Assembly (NCBI GenBank): GCA_947167455.1
Contig: CAMVIB010000005.1
Coordinates: 1 to 64,000 of the forward strand
Direction: 5' to 3'
DNA: 64,000 bases
Source of the DNA: an uncultured Prevotellaceae bacterium
GTDB taxonomy: Bacteria; Bacteroidota; Bacteroidia; Bacteroidales; Bacteroidaceae
Below are positions 26,465 through 35,905 of this stretch, piece by piece. The stretch's first letter is position 1. Each line of letters starts with the position of its first letter. A program made the translations under genes and the position numbers. The notes beneath the pieces were generated by a model. It did not search any database, had not been told where the DNA came from, and worked only from the letters and a program-made list of their open reading frames with translations.

Positions 26465-26472
26465 TATCTTTG
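26465..26472 (+). promoter_or_regulatory. -7 box for tamB-tamL
   Basis: TATCTTTG lies 28 bases before the tamB ATG. Together with the divergent box at 26394 it defines the shared intergenic control region. Confidence 0.65.
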
Positions 26473-26500
26473 CCGCTGATTTCATGCCTAAGACAAGCCG

Positions 26501-29500
26501 ATGAGACGCATTCTGAAATGGACTGGAATAGTGTTGGCGGTGCCGATACTGCTCTTCCTGACCCTCTCTTTCTTGCTATACCTTCCGCCGGTGCAGGACT
26601 TTGCCGTGCGGAAGGTTGCCGCATACGTCTCGGAGGCCATGGGCCTTGACGTCAGCGTGGGAAGGTTGCGTCTGCGCTTCCCGCTCGACATAGACCTTCA
26701 GGATTTCGCGGCTCGCGACTCGCTCGGCGACACCATCGCCATGGCCCGCAGCCTCGTCGTAGATCTCGACCTCACACATGCTCTGCACGGACGTGTCGGT
26801 GTCGAGGGCATCGGCCTCACCGACGTGCAGGCCGACACCAAGGATCTCATAGCTACGGTGCGTGTGTCGGGGCGCTTCGGCAAGCTCTCCCTCCGCGACG
26901 ACGTGGATCTGCCGACATGCCGTGTCGCCATCGACGAGGTGGTGCTGAGCCGTGCCGATGTCGCCATCGTGCTGCGCGACACCGTCACCGCAAAGGACAC
27001 CACCTCGACCGTCATCCCATGGACTATCGACGTGGGGCGTGCCGAGATTGATGCCAGCCGTCTGCGCCTATGCCTGGAAGCCACCTCACTCGACATCTCG
27101 GCGGCATTGCAGCACCTCGAGGCCGGGGATGCCCACATCGACCTCGGGCGGCAGCGCTATGCCGTCGGCACCTTCGAAGGCCGTCTGGCAGACATGGCCA
27201 TCGGCGGCAAGACTGATATCCGACTCCCCGACGCGACCCTCGCCACAGACAGTATCGCCTTCGACGCCGAGGCCATGCACCTCGATATCGCCGCCCTGCG
27301 CCTGCGCTCGGCATCTTCGCGCATCGACGGCGCCGTAGCCATGGACATAAAAGCCTTCACACCCTCGGCAGTAGGACGCCTGACGGCCTCCGTCGATGCC
27401 CGCGTGGGTCGTGAGGACATGGCATGGGCTCTGCTGATGGCTGACAGCACGGCGTTGGCACCCTTTGCACGCGAATGGCCGTTGGCGGCCTTGCACCTTA
27501 CCCTAAGTGCCGACGGCAATGTTGACAGCCTCCACCTGACGCGTCTCGACGCCACCCTTCCCGGGACTCTCGACCTCCAAGCCCGTGGCGCGGCATTCAG
27601 CATCCTTGATGCCGCAGGTCGCGGCGCGGATGTCAGCCTCAATGCCCACAGCGGCGACATGTCATGGCTGCTGCGAGCCGTCGGTGCCGACACCCGCACG
27701 CTACGCCTGCCGTCGGCCGAGCTGGTGGCGGAGGGGCATATCCGCGGCACGGACATGAACGTGAAAGCCCGACTCGACGAGGGTGACGGCAGCGTGCTGC
27801 TTCAGGCACAAGCCTCGATGCCAGGCTGGCGCACCTCGGCCATGACCTATGACGCCGCTGTCGGGGTGCGACAGGTCGATGTGCGGCATTTCCTGCCCAC
27901 CGACAGCATAGGCCATGTCTCTGCCACCGTGGCGCTCAGCGGCAGTGGCACGGACATCTATGCCGCCACCACCACGCTCGATGCCGACGTGCAGGTGTCA
28001 CAGCTCGTCTATGGCCGGCGCTTCGACCTCAGCGGCATAGGCCTGCTCGCCAGCGTAAGCAACGGCCAGGGGCGTGCCACACTGACCTCCGACAACAGCC
28101 TCATGCGCTGCAGGGCAGAGGTGGCCGCCATGCTGGAACGCCGGCTGAGCGGACTCACCTTCGGCCTCGACCTCACCTCGGCCGACTTTTACGCCCTGGG
28201 CATCACCGACCATCCGCTCAGCGTCGGCGCCTGCTTCCACATCGACGGGACGACGAATCTCAGCGACCACCACGCCATCGATGGCTCCATCAACGACATA
28301 ACACTCACTACGGCCGACACACTCTTCCGTCCCGAGGACATCACTCTGAGGGCACTGCTGCGGCCCGACACCCTTCATGCTTACGTGGCCAGCGGCGACC
28401 TCTACGTCACCGTAGATACCGACAAGGGCTACGAGCGCCTGCTGCAACAGTCATCGCGTTTCACAGCCGAGCTCCAGCGGCAATGGGCCGCCAGGCGTTT
28501 CAGCCTCGACGCCCTGCGCCGCGAGCTGCCCAAGGCCGATGTGCACGCTTCCGTGGGAACGGCAAATCCAGCCTTCGGCATGTTGAAGGCCAATGGCATA
28601 GCCTTCGATATGGCCAACGTGGACTTCACCCTCAGCCCCGAAGAGGGCATGAACTGCGGAGGGCAGGTCTATGGGCTGAAGACCGAAGGCGTGCAGTTGG
28701 ACACGGTGGCCTTCTTCGCTTTCCAGGACACCACCGGCCTTTCCGTGGAAGCCCGTGTGCGCAACGGGCGTCGCAACCCGCAGTTCAGGTTTGACACACG
28801 CCTCAGTGCCGTGCTCACCGACACGGGGTCTGTGGCAAGGCTGAGATATATCGACGAGCGTGGCCGCACAGGCATAGACATCGGGCTGCGTGCCAGCATC
28901 GCCGACGAGAGCCTCCAGCTCAGCATTGCCCCTCGCGACCCCATATTGGCCTACCGCACGTTCCACGCCAATGCTGACAACTACCTGCGCCTGCTGCGCC
29001 GCAACCGCATCGAGACCGACATCAAGCTCGTCAGCGACGACGGCACGGGGCTGAATCTTTATTCTACACCCAATGCCGATGCCCTCCAGGACCTCACGCT
29101 CGGGCTGCAGCACATCAACATCGGGCGCCTGATAAGCGTCGTACCCTATGCGCCAAAGCTCACGGGAATGCTCGACGGCGACGTGCACCTTCAGCAGCAT
29201 GACAAGAGCATCACCCTCTCGGCCGACGTCACCGCCAATGCCCTCACCTACGAGACGGCAGCGCTGGGGCAAGTGGGGCTTCAGGCCGTCTATCTGCCTA
29301 ACGCCGACGGCAGCCACTACATCGACGGTTCGCTGACGCATGACGGCATGCCCGTCGCCACCATCGGCGGCACCCTCGGCAAGAGCTCCGGCTCAGCAGC
29401 CACGCCGCTCGACATAAATCTCGGCCTCGAACGCTTCCCCATCAAGCTCGCCAATGGCTTTATACCCACCGGCGATGCCGCGGCAAAGACACCTGTGGCT

Positions 29501-30997
29501 GTCCTCTCGGGCTTCCTCATGGGCGATGTCCACCTCGGCGGCACGACAGCGCGCCCGGACGTAGATGGCGTGGTGCATACCAGTGACGTGCGCATACGTT
29601 CCGACCTCTACAGCATAGGCCTGCGTCTCGACGACAGCGACATACGTCTCGACGACAGCCGACTCACCCTCGACAGCCTGCGCTTCTACGCCTCCGGCAA
29701 ACAGCCGCTCGTCATGGCAGGCACGGCCGACTTCGCACGACTCGACCGTATAGCCCTCGACATGAATGTCACGGCGCGCAACTACGAGCTGATTAATGCC
29801 CGCAAGACTGCCGGTGCGCTGGCCTATGGACGTGTCTATGTGGATTGTAATGCCATGGTGAGAGGCACACTCAACGACCTGCGCATCATGGGAAGTCTGA
29901 AAGTGCTGCCGGAGACCGATGCCACCTATGTCCTCACCGACTCGCCGCTCTCTACCGACGACCAGCTGGCGGGACTCGTGGATTTCGTGGATTTCTCGGA
30001 CACCATACGTGTCGGGCAAAAGCCCGAGACGGTGCGGCCGAAGCATATCAACCTCATCATGAGCATTGACATCGCCGATGCCGCACAGCTGCATTGCATG
30101 CTAAGCTCCGACGGCAACAACTATGTCAACATCGAGGGCGGCGGCACTCTCACCATGACATATTCGCCAGAGCGCAACCTTCAGCTTAACGGACGCTACA
30201 CGGTGAACAGCGGCAAACTCAAATACACTATGATGGTGATACCGCTCGTGGAGTTCGCCATCAAGAATGGCAGCTATGTCGAGTTCCGTGGACCAATCGC
30301 CAACCCGCACCTCAACCTCAGTGCCACCGAGCGCCTGCGCACCACTCTCACCGAAAACGGGCAGCCGCGCAGCGTGGCATTCGACGTCGGCCTGGCTCTC
30401 ACACAGACACTCGACAATATGGGTCTGGAATTCACCATCGAGGCGCCGGAGGACATGATGGTGCAGAACGAACTGGCATCTATGTCGGCAGAGCAGCGCG
30501 GACGCGTCGCCGTGACGATGCTCGCCACCGGGATGTACATCACCGAGAGCACATCGAGCACCGACGGTGGCTTCAGCGGGCAGAACGCCCTGAATGCCTT
30601 CCTGCAGAGCCAGATCTCAAACATAGCGGGCAAGGCTCTCAAGAGCGTCGATCTCTCTCTGGGCATGGAGCAGGGCACCACCGCCACCGGAGCCATGACC
30701 ACTGACTACAGCTTCCGCTTCGCAAAACGGTTCTGGGGAAACCGCATCAGCGTCATCGTCGGCGGGCGTGTCAGCACAGGACAGGATGCCGTCAACGACG
30801 AAAAGACCATCATCGACAATCTCACAATAGAATATCGCCTTGACAAGAGCGCCACGCGCTACGTCAACGTGTTCTACAAGAAGAACACGCAGTCGCTCCT
30901 CGACGGCGAGGTCTTGGAGATGGGTGCAGGACTCGTCCTTCGCCGCAAGACCAACCGACTCGGCGAGCTCTTCCTTTTCCGCAACAAGTCAGAATGA
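26501..30997 (+). CDS. tamB: TamB, translocation and assembly module / AsmA-like lipid transfer protein
   Basis: The 1,498-aa protein has one N-terminal membrane anchor (residues about 8-28) and then a very long repetitive beta-rich groove. It ends with a DUF490/TamB domain (about residues 1100-1490; recognisable as GTLNDLRIMGSLKVLPETDA, VEFRGPIANPHLNLSATE and RNRISVIVGGRVS-type sequence). TamB spans the periplasm and, with its outer-membrane partner, moves phospholipids or helps insert outer-membrane proteins. The following gene encodes that partner and starts inside the tamB stop (ATGA), so the two are translationally coupled. Confidence 0.95.
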   Translation: MRRILKWTGIVLAVPILLFLTLSFLLYLPPVQDFAVRKVAAYVSEAMGLDVSVGRLRLRFPLDIDLQDFAARDSLGDTIAMARSLVVDLDLTHALHGRVGVEGIGLTDVQADTKDLIATVRVSGRFGKLSLRDDVDLPTCRVAIDEVVLSRADVAIVLRDTVTAKDTTSTVIPWTIDVGRAEIDASRLRLCLEATSLDISAALQHLEAGDAHIDLGRQRYAVGTFEGRLADMAIGGKTDIRLPDATLATDSIAFDAEAMHLDIAALRLRSASSRIDGAVAMDIKAFTPSAVGRLTASVDARVGREDMAWALLMADSTALAPFAREWPLAALHLTLSADGNVDSLHLTRLDATLPGTLDLQARGAAFSILDAAGRGADVSLNAHSGDMSWLLRAVGADTRTLRLPSAELVAEGHIRGTDMNVKARLDEGDGSVLLQAQASMPGWRTSAMTYDAAVGVRQVDVRHFLPTDSIGHVSATVALSGSGTDIYAATTTLDADVQVSQLVYGRRFDLSGIGLLASVSNGQGRATLTSDNSLMRCRAEVAAMLERRLSGLTFGLDLTSADFYALGITDHPLSVGACFHIDGTTNLSDHHAIDGSINDITLTTADTLFRPEDITLRALLRPDTLHAYVASGDLYVTVDTDKGYERLLQQSSRFTAELQRQWAARRFSLDALRRELPKADVHASVGTANPAFGMLKANGIAFDMANVDFTLSPEEGMNCGGQVYGLKTEGVQLDTVAFFAFQDTTGLSVEARVRNGRRNPQFRFDTRLSAVLTDTGSVARLRYIDERGRTGIDIGLRASIADESLQLSIAPRDPILAYRTFHANADNYLRLLRRNRIETDIKLVSDDGTGLNLYSTPNADALQDLTLGLQHINIGRLISVVPYAPKLTGMLDGDVHLQQHDKSITLSADVTANALTYETAALGQVGLQAVYLPNADGSHYIDGSLTHDGMPVATIGGTLGKSSGSAATPLDINLGLERFPIKLANGFIPTGDAAAKTPVAVLSGFLMGDVHLGGTTARPDVDGVVHTSDVRIRSDLYSIGLRLDDSDIRLDDSRLTLDSLRFYASGKQPLVMAGTADFARLDRIALDMNVTARNYELINARKTAGALAYGRVYVDCNAMVRGTLNDLRIMGSLKVLPETDATYVLTDSPLSTDDQLAGLVDFVDFSDTIRVGQKPETVRPKHINLIMSIDIADAAQLHCMLSSDGNNYVNIEGGGTLTMTYSPERNLQLNGRYTVNSGKLKYTMMVIPLVEFAIKNGSYVEFRGPIANPHLNLSATERLRTTLTENGQPRSVAFDVGLALTQTLDNMGLEFTIEAPEDMMVQNELASMSAEQRGRVAVTMLATGMYITESTSSTDGGFSGQNALNAFLQSQISNIAGKALKSVDLSLGMEQGTTATGAMTTDYSFRFAKRFWGNRISVIVGGRVSTGQDAVNDEKTIIDNLTIEYRLDKSATRYVNVFYKKNTQSLLDGEVLEMGAGLVLRRKTNRLGELFLFRNKSE

Positions 30998-33534
30998 CAG
31001 CACAACGCAACATATCATCTGCACACAGCCGCCACCGAGTGAGAGCACTACAGCTCCCACACACCTCGTGGCGACGCATCGTAATGTTGGCTGCCGCATG
31101 CGTGTGCCTGGCCCTCTCTTCATGCTACACCACGAAGAACCTCCCCGAGGGCGAAGTGCTCTACACGGGGCTCAAGGGCATCGACTATGTGTGGCCTGCC
31201 GACAGCACCGAGGCTGCCGACATCCCCGACATCCCCGACAGCGTGCGCAGCAGCCTTCAGGAGGATGTCAGCGCCGCGCTGAGCCGCTCGCCCAACAATG
31301 CTTTCTTCGGCAGCAGCAGTCTGCGCTGGCCGCTGCCGCTGGGACTGTGGATCTATAACGCCAGCGTCGGCTCCAAGTCGCGATTCGGACGCTGGGTGTT
31401 CGACACCTTTGCCGCCACGCCTGTCACCATCGCCACCGTCAACCCCGCCATGCGCACACAGGTGGCACGGCAGACGATGCGTGCCAACGGCTTCTTCCGA
31501 GGTACCGCCACGAGCACCGTGATAGCCAACCCACGAAACGAGCGTAAGGCACGCGTGGCATACAGCGTCACGCCGGGGCCGCTGTTCCGCATAGACACCA
31601 TCGTGCGTCAGAGATTCGACGGAAGCCTTGTCGCCGACAGCATCATCAATGCCTCCATGCCGGCAACGCTCATACATGCCGGAGACCCCTTCAGCGCCGC
31701 ACAACTCGATGCCGAGCGCAAACGCATTGCCAAGGTGCTGCAGTCGAGAGGGTTCTACTACTTCCGACCGGAGCATATCGTCTTTCAGGCCGACACCATA
31801 CAGAAGCCCGGACACGTGCAGCTGCGTATGACTACCTCGCCTACCATGCCTGTGCGGGCCCGGAACCAATACCGCATGGGGCGCACCACAATCACCATTT
31901 TCCCGCACAATGACTTTCACGTCACCGACAGCACCAGCAACCCCGAGGCCAAGGCTCCGCCACGCAGACGCATACTCTCTGCCGAAGACAGCGTGCGCCT
32001 CAGCCGTATGCGCGACCAGTTCGTGATGCGATGGGCGGGAGGCTCCAAGTCGCCGCTGCGCATGGGAGCCATAAGGCAGTATCTCATCTACCAGCCCGGG
32101 CAGCTCTACCATCAGCGCGTTCACGAGATAACGCAAACCTTCCTCTCTGGCATGGGAGTCTTCTCTAACGTGCAGCTCAACTACGTGCCTCGCGACACGA
32201 CAGACACCTGTTCCGTACTCGATGTTAACATCTATGGCATCCTCGACAAGCCTTACGAGAGCGAGTTCCAGGCCAAGGTCACCAACAAGAGCAACGGACT
32301 CATCGGCCCGGGACTGGCGTGGGGGATGACCAAGCACAATGCCTTCCGCGGTGCCGAGGACCTCAGCTTCAAGATCTATGGCACCTACGAGTGGCAGACG
32401 GGCGTGAAGTCGGGCACCGGCGACAGTAAGCTCCTCAACAGTTTCGAACTCGGGGCATCGCTGTCGCTCACCTATCCGAGGCTCATGCCGAGGTTTCTCG
32501 GACGATGGGCCATTCGCGCTCAGCGCAACCGTATGCAGCGCACAGGAGCCTTCAACTTCCGCAGCTTCGCCACTACCACCTTCCGCGTCGATGCCGACTG
32601 GATGAATCGTGCCTCCTATTTCCAGATGATACGCTTCGGCGGAAGCATAGTATATAAATATAGGAGGAAACCATGGATACAGCATGAGATCACGCCCTTG
32701 CGCCTCGAATACAACATGCTCGCCCGACGCTCGGAGCGCTTCGACAGCATCGTGACACGCAACCAGGCACTATACATCTCCATGCGCGACCAGCTCGTGC
32801 CGTCGATGGCATACACCATGACCTACTCGCCGCGGACGCGCGAAGGACATACGCGGTCGCTGATAGTGTCATTCAAGGAGGCCGGCCACATCACCAATGC
32901 CATCTACGCCGTTGCCGGACAGGGGCGTAAGGAGCGCGACAAAAAGCTCCTCGGCGTGCCTTTCGCACAATTCCTGAAGCTCACTGCCGAATGGCGCGAG
33001 GCATGGCCTGTCACGCCGCGCTCTACGCTCGCCGCACGCGCCATGGTAGGTGCCGTGTGGAGCTACGGCAATTCCACCATGGCACCCTATGCCGAACTCT
33101 TCAGCGTCGGCGGTGCCAACAGCATCCGTGCTTTCGGTGTCCGGACACTGGGCCCTGGCAGCTACCATCCGGCGGCATCGCAGTGGAGCTATGTTGACCA
33201 AGTGGGCAACCTTAAGTTCGAGGCCAACCTGGAGTGGCGTTTCCCCATCATCGGCAAGCTGATGGGAGCCGTCTTCCTCGATGCCGGCAACGTGTGGCTC
33301 ATGGTGCCCGACGACCAGAGGCCGGGGGGCGTGATAAGTGCCGACAGCTTCTTGCGTGAGATAGCTCTCGGCACGGGAGCCGGCTTGCGCTATGACCTGA
33401 GCTTCCTCGTGCTGCGATTTGATGTCGGTGTAGGCTTGCATGCGCCCTTCGACACGGGGCACAGCGGCTACTATAACATGCCACGCTTCAAGGACTCCCT
33501 CGGATTCCACCTCGCAGTGGGCTACCCCTTCTGA
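30994..33534 (+). CDS. tamL: TamL, lipid-anchored TamA-like Omp85 outer-membrane protein
   Basis: An Omp85-family barrel of 846 aa. After a long basic n-region, a lipoprotein signal ends LALSSC (Cys at about residue 44), the mark of the Bacteroidota TamL branch. POTRA-like domains follow (VAYSVTPGPLFRIDTIVRQ, IHAGDPFSAAQLDAERKRI). The C-terminal 16-strand barrel has the Omp85 signature region NSIRAFGVRTLGPGSY and LEWRFPIIGKLMGAVFLDAG. The coupled ATG at 30994 is used; an internal ATG at 31084 would give a more compact signal peptide and may be the true start. It works with TamB. Confidence 0.93.
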   Translation: MTAQRNISSAHSRHRVRALQLPHTSWRRIVMLAAACVCLALSSCYTTKNLPEGEVLYTGLKGIDYVWPADSTEAADIPDIPDSVRSSLQEDVSAALSRSPNNAFFGSSSLRWPLPLGLWIYNASVGSKSRFGRWVFDTFAATPVTIATVNPAMRTQVARQTMRANGFFRGTATSTVIANPRNERKARVAYSVTPGPLFRIDTIVRQRFDGSLVADSIINASMPATLIHAGDPFSAAQLDAERKRIAKVLQSRGFYYFRPEHIVFQADTIQKPGHVQLRMTTSPTMPVRARNQYRMGRTTITIFPHNDFHVTDSTSNPEAKAPPRRRILSAEDSVRLSRMRDQFVMRWAGGSKSPLRMGAIRQYLIYQPGQLYHQRVHEITQTFLSGMGVFSNVQLNYVPRDTTDTCSVLDVNIYGILDKPYESEFQAKVTNKSNGLIGPGLAWGMTKHNAFRGAEDLSFKIYGTYEWQTGVKSGTGDSKLLNSFELGASLSLTYPRLMPRFLGRWAIRAQRNRMQRTGAFNFRSFATTTFRVDADWMNRASYFQMIRFGGSIVYKYRRKPWIQHEITPLRLEYNMLARRSERFDSIVTRNQALYISMRDQLVPSMAYTMTYSPRTREGHTRSLIVSFKEAGHITNAIYAVAGQGRKERDKKLLGVPFAQFLKLTAEWREAWPVTPRSTLAARAMVGAVWSYGNSTMAPYAELFSVGGANSIRAFGVRTLGPGSYHPAASQWSYVDQVGNLKFEANLEWRFPIIGKLMGAVFLDAGNVWLMVPDDQRPGGVISADSFLREIALGTGAGLRYDLSFLVLRFDVGVGLHAPFDTGHSGYYNMPRFKDSLGFHLAVGYPF

Positions 33535-33566
33535 CGTTTCCTATCCCCTTCTGATGAACGACTGCC

Positions 33567-34178
33567 TCATTCCCCATTCCCCATTTCGCATCTCCTCAGC
33601 ATCTGCTGCGGGAGCGACAGCCGGGGGTCGTCGCTGTGGGCATCAATTGCCGAGAGGAAATGAGGCATCTCGCGGGCATACACACTGCGCATGTGGATGT
33701 TGGAGGCATCGTTGTGGGAAGCGGAGTAGGTGAAGTTGGCAATGCGGTCGGCCAGCTTGACAAAGGGGGCGTATGGCGTCGTCCTTATGCCGGCGTAGTA
33801 ACGCTCGCCGGCACGTTCGCTGCGTGTGCGACCCTTGTCGTTGGTAAGGGCATAGACGATCTCGGCCGCCACGAGGGCCTGACCTTGGCCCATCCACCGT
33901 CGTGCAAGCTTCATGACATCGTTATAGGTAAGACGCGCATCCTCGATGCTGTCGTGGTAGTATGCCCCGAAAAACAGCGGCAGCAGGTCGCATGCCTCGG
34001 GGCATACCTCGTAGCCATAGTCATATACCGACTGCGCCACCATGTCGAGGTGCACGCCGTATGGCTGATTGTCATAATGTTGGTTTACGCTGGCGTGTAG
34101 CTCGTGTGCCGACAGCCGAATCTCTTCGAGTGTCTCCGCGTTAGCTCTTTTCCAGTCCTCGAAAACGTCTTTATTCAT
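33567..34178 (-). CDS. HD-domain phosphohydrolase, SpoT/Mesh1-like candidate alarmone hydrolase
   Basis: About 203 aa with the order of motifs of RelA/SpoT-type HD hydrolases. PYGVHLDMVAQ supplies a first His, YYHDSIEDARLTY is the HD...ED pair, and FVKLADRIANFTYS is the KLADRxxN element. No synthetase domain is present, so a role as small (p)ppGpp hydrolase is possible, but other nucleotides are equally open. The C-terminal tail MGNGE is encoded by a short ATGGGGA repeat. It is convergent with tamL (32 bp apart). The ATG at 34178 is used instead of the GTG in the ORF track. Confidence 0.8.
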   Translation of the reverse strand: MNKDVFEDWKRANAETLEEIRLSAHELHASVNQHYDNQPYGVHLDMVAQSVYDYGYEVCPEACDLLPLFFGAYYHDSIEDARLTYNDVMKLARRWMGQGQALVAAEIVYALTNDKGRTRSERAGERYYAGIRTTPYAPFVKLADRIANFTYSASHNDASNIHMRSVYAREMPHFLSAIDAHSDDPRLSLPQQMLRRCEMGNGE

Positions 34179-34190
34179 CACTCAGAACTT

Positions 34191-34401
34191 TCAACTTGTC
34201 AACTTTCAACTTGTCAACTCGTCAACTCATCAACTCATCAACTCGTCAACTCATCAACTCGTCAACTTGTCAACTTGTCAACTCGTCAACTCATCAACTT
34301 GTCAACTCGTCAACTCATCAACTCGTCAACTCGTCAACTCATCAACTTGTCAACTCGTCAACTTGTCAACTTGTCAACTCGTTAACTTGTCAATTCTTCA
34401 A
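34191..34401. repeat. 9-bp tandem array, about 23 units
   Basis: Imperfect copies of TCAACTCGT, TCAACTCAT and TCAACTTGT fill this stretch between the HD hydrolase and the PTS gene. Units differ mainly at positions 7-8. The array reads through as several overlapping ORFs (STRQLVNS-type), which are artefacts. Its first units on the minus strand encode the last residues and stop codon of the PTS gene. Confidence 0.95.
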
Positions 34402-35766
34402 CTCATCTGCAATGATGCGTTTTCTGTTGACGAACATCATCACGATAGTGAAGCCGGAGAGCAGGCCCATGCCGATGTAGTCGAGACTCTTGCAGGCTCG
34501 GAAGATCACCCATCCTATGAGCGACGAGCAGAAGTCCAGGGCACCTGCGCCGAAGCCTGCCGGCACCTTGGCGGCAGCATCCTGCGTGGCGGCATAGACG
34601 GAGTTGGCGGCGGCGGTGAAGTCGGCGCTCATGTCGGTTACGAAGTAGAGGCCGAAGATCAGTGCCACGAGGCCTATGATGAATGTCTTGACGACATTGT
34701 TGCGTGTGATGGGCAGCACCATGGGGAAGAGGTAGAACATGCCTGCCAGCGATGCCAGCGGCAGGAACTGGTTGCCCGGCAGCACCACGGCCAGGAACAG
34801 CACGGTGGGTATGAGCAGCAGCGAGACGACGAGCGTCGTGGGGTGGCCGATGACGAGGGCCGGCGACATGCCGATGTGCACCTTCTTGCCGTTGAACTTC
34901 TTCTCCACCACCTCCTTCGTCTTCTGGCTGATGGGCATGAGGCCGTCTATGAAGAGCTTGGTGATGCGCGGGATGAGCTCCATGACGGCACCCATGATGA
35001 CACCCAGCGAGAGGATGGTCTTGGCGGCGTCGCCGTCCCACTCCTTAACGCTCAGTGCGCCGATGAGTGCTCCCACGATGACGCCGAGGATGAGGGGCTC
35101 GCCCAGCACGCCGAACTTCTTCTTCAGACCCTCGGCGTCGATGTCGAGCTTCGAGAATCCCGGGATGCGGTCGAGCAGCCAGTTGACGGCGATGGCGAAG
35201 GGCACGAAGCTCTGGCAGAAAGGCTGTGGGATGCTGATGCCTTCGAGGGTGTAGTGTTTCTGGAAACTCTCGGCGGTGAGGTCGGCCATGACGAGCGTGA
35301 ACATGTAGCATACGATGGCGGCAAAGTAGCCCCATGCCAGACTCTGGCCCTGCACGAAATAGACCACGGCGCCTATGAAAGCGAAGTGCCAATAGTTCCA
35401 CAGGTCGATGTTGACGGTGCGCGTGGTCTTGGTGAGCACCATCAGGGCGTTCACTCCCAGGCAGATGGGTATGATGAGTGCGCCCACGGCGGTGTTGTAG
35501 GCCACGGCGGCAGCGGCGGGCCAGCCCATGTCGAAGATGTTGAGCTGTAGGTGGTAGATGTCCGAGATGTTGGTCAGCGGAGTGTTGAAGTTTGTGGTGA
35601 GCAGCGCTGTGACGATGCCCAGACCCACGAAGCCGACGCCCACGAAGAGGCCGCTCTGTAGCGCCTTGCCGAACTTCAGGCCTATGCACAGGCCGATGAT
35701 GGTGAACAGGATGGGCATCATGACCGATGCCCCCAGCGAAATGATGTAGGAGAAAACTGCTTCCAT
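34390..35766 (-). CDS. PTS galactitol-type EIIC membrane permease
   Basis: The 458-aa polytopic protein has about 10-12 hydrophobic segments and EIIC-GatC features: MMPILFTIIGLCIGLKFGKAL near the start, GFVGLGIVTALL, FMADL-like transport loops, and GHPTTLVVSLLLIP late in the sequence. GatC proteins translocate and phosphorylate galactitol-like polyols together with EIIA and EIIB. No EIIA, EIIB, HPr or EI gene is nearby, and sugar PTS systems are uncommon in Bacteroidota, so this may act as an unphosphorylated permease or use partners elsewhere. The C-terminal DELKN is encoded within the edge of the tandem array. Confidence 0.88.
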   Translation of the reverse strand: MEAVFSYIISLGASVMMPILFTIIGLCIGLKFGKALQSGLFVGVGFVGLGIVTALLTTNFNTPLTNISDIYHLQLNIFDMGWPAAAAVAYNTAVGALIIPICLGVNALMVLTKTTRTVNIDLWNYWHFAFIGAVVYFVQGQSLAWGYFAAIVCYMFTLVMADLTAESFQKHYTLEGISIPQPFCQSFVPFAIAVNWLLDRIPGFSKLDIDAEGLKKKFGVLGEPLILGVIVGALIGALSVKEWDGDAAKTILSLGVIMGAVMELIPRITKLFIDGLMPISQKTKEVVEKKFNGKKVHIGMSPALVIGHPTTLVVSLLLIPTVLFLAVVLPGNQFLPLASLAGMFYLFPMVLPITRNNVVKTFIIGLVALIFGLYFVTDMSADFTAAANSVYAATQDAAAKVPAGFGAGALDFCSSLIGWVIFRACKSLDYIGMGLLSGFTIVMMFVNRKRIIADELKN

Positions 35767-35905
35767 AAGCTACAGACCCTCTCTGCACGTCACCCTCATG
35801 ACATCGGCGTCGGAGACGTCAGCGTCGGGGCGTCAGAGGCTTCAGGGTCATTCTTTAGGTTGGTGAGTGATAGGGTTAATTCGTGACTGGGGGAGGGCGG
35901 TGGCG

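Noticed and set aside
34191-34401. Possible CRISPR array
   Set aside because: Units are 9 bp with no spacers, and no cas genes are present; this is a minisatellite.
34104-34480. ORFs rich in STRQLVNS repeats
   Set aside because: They are frame read-through of the 9-bp tandem array, open only because the unit length is a multiple of three.
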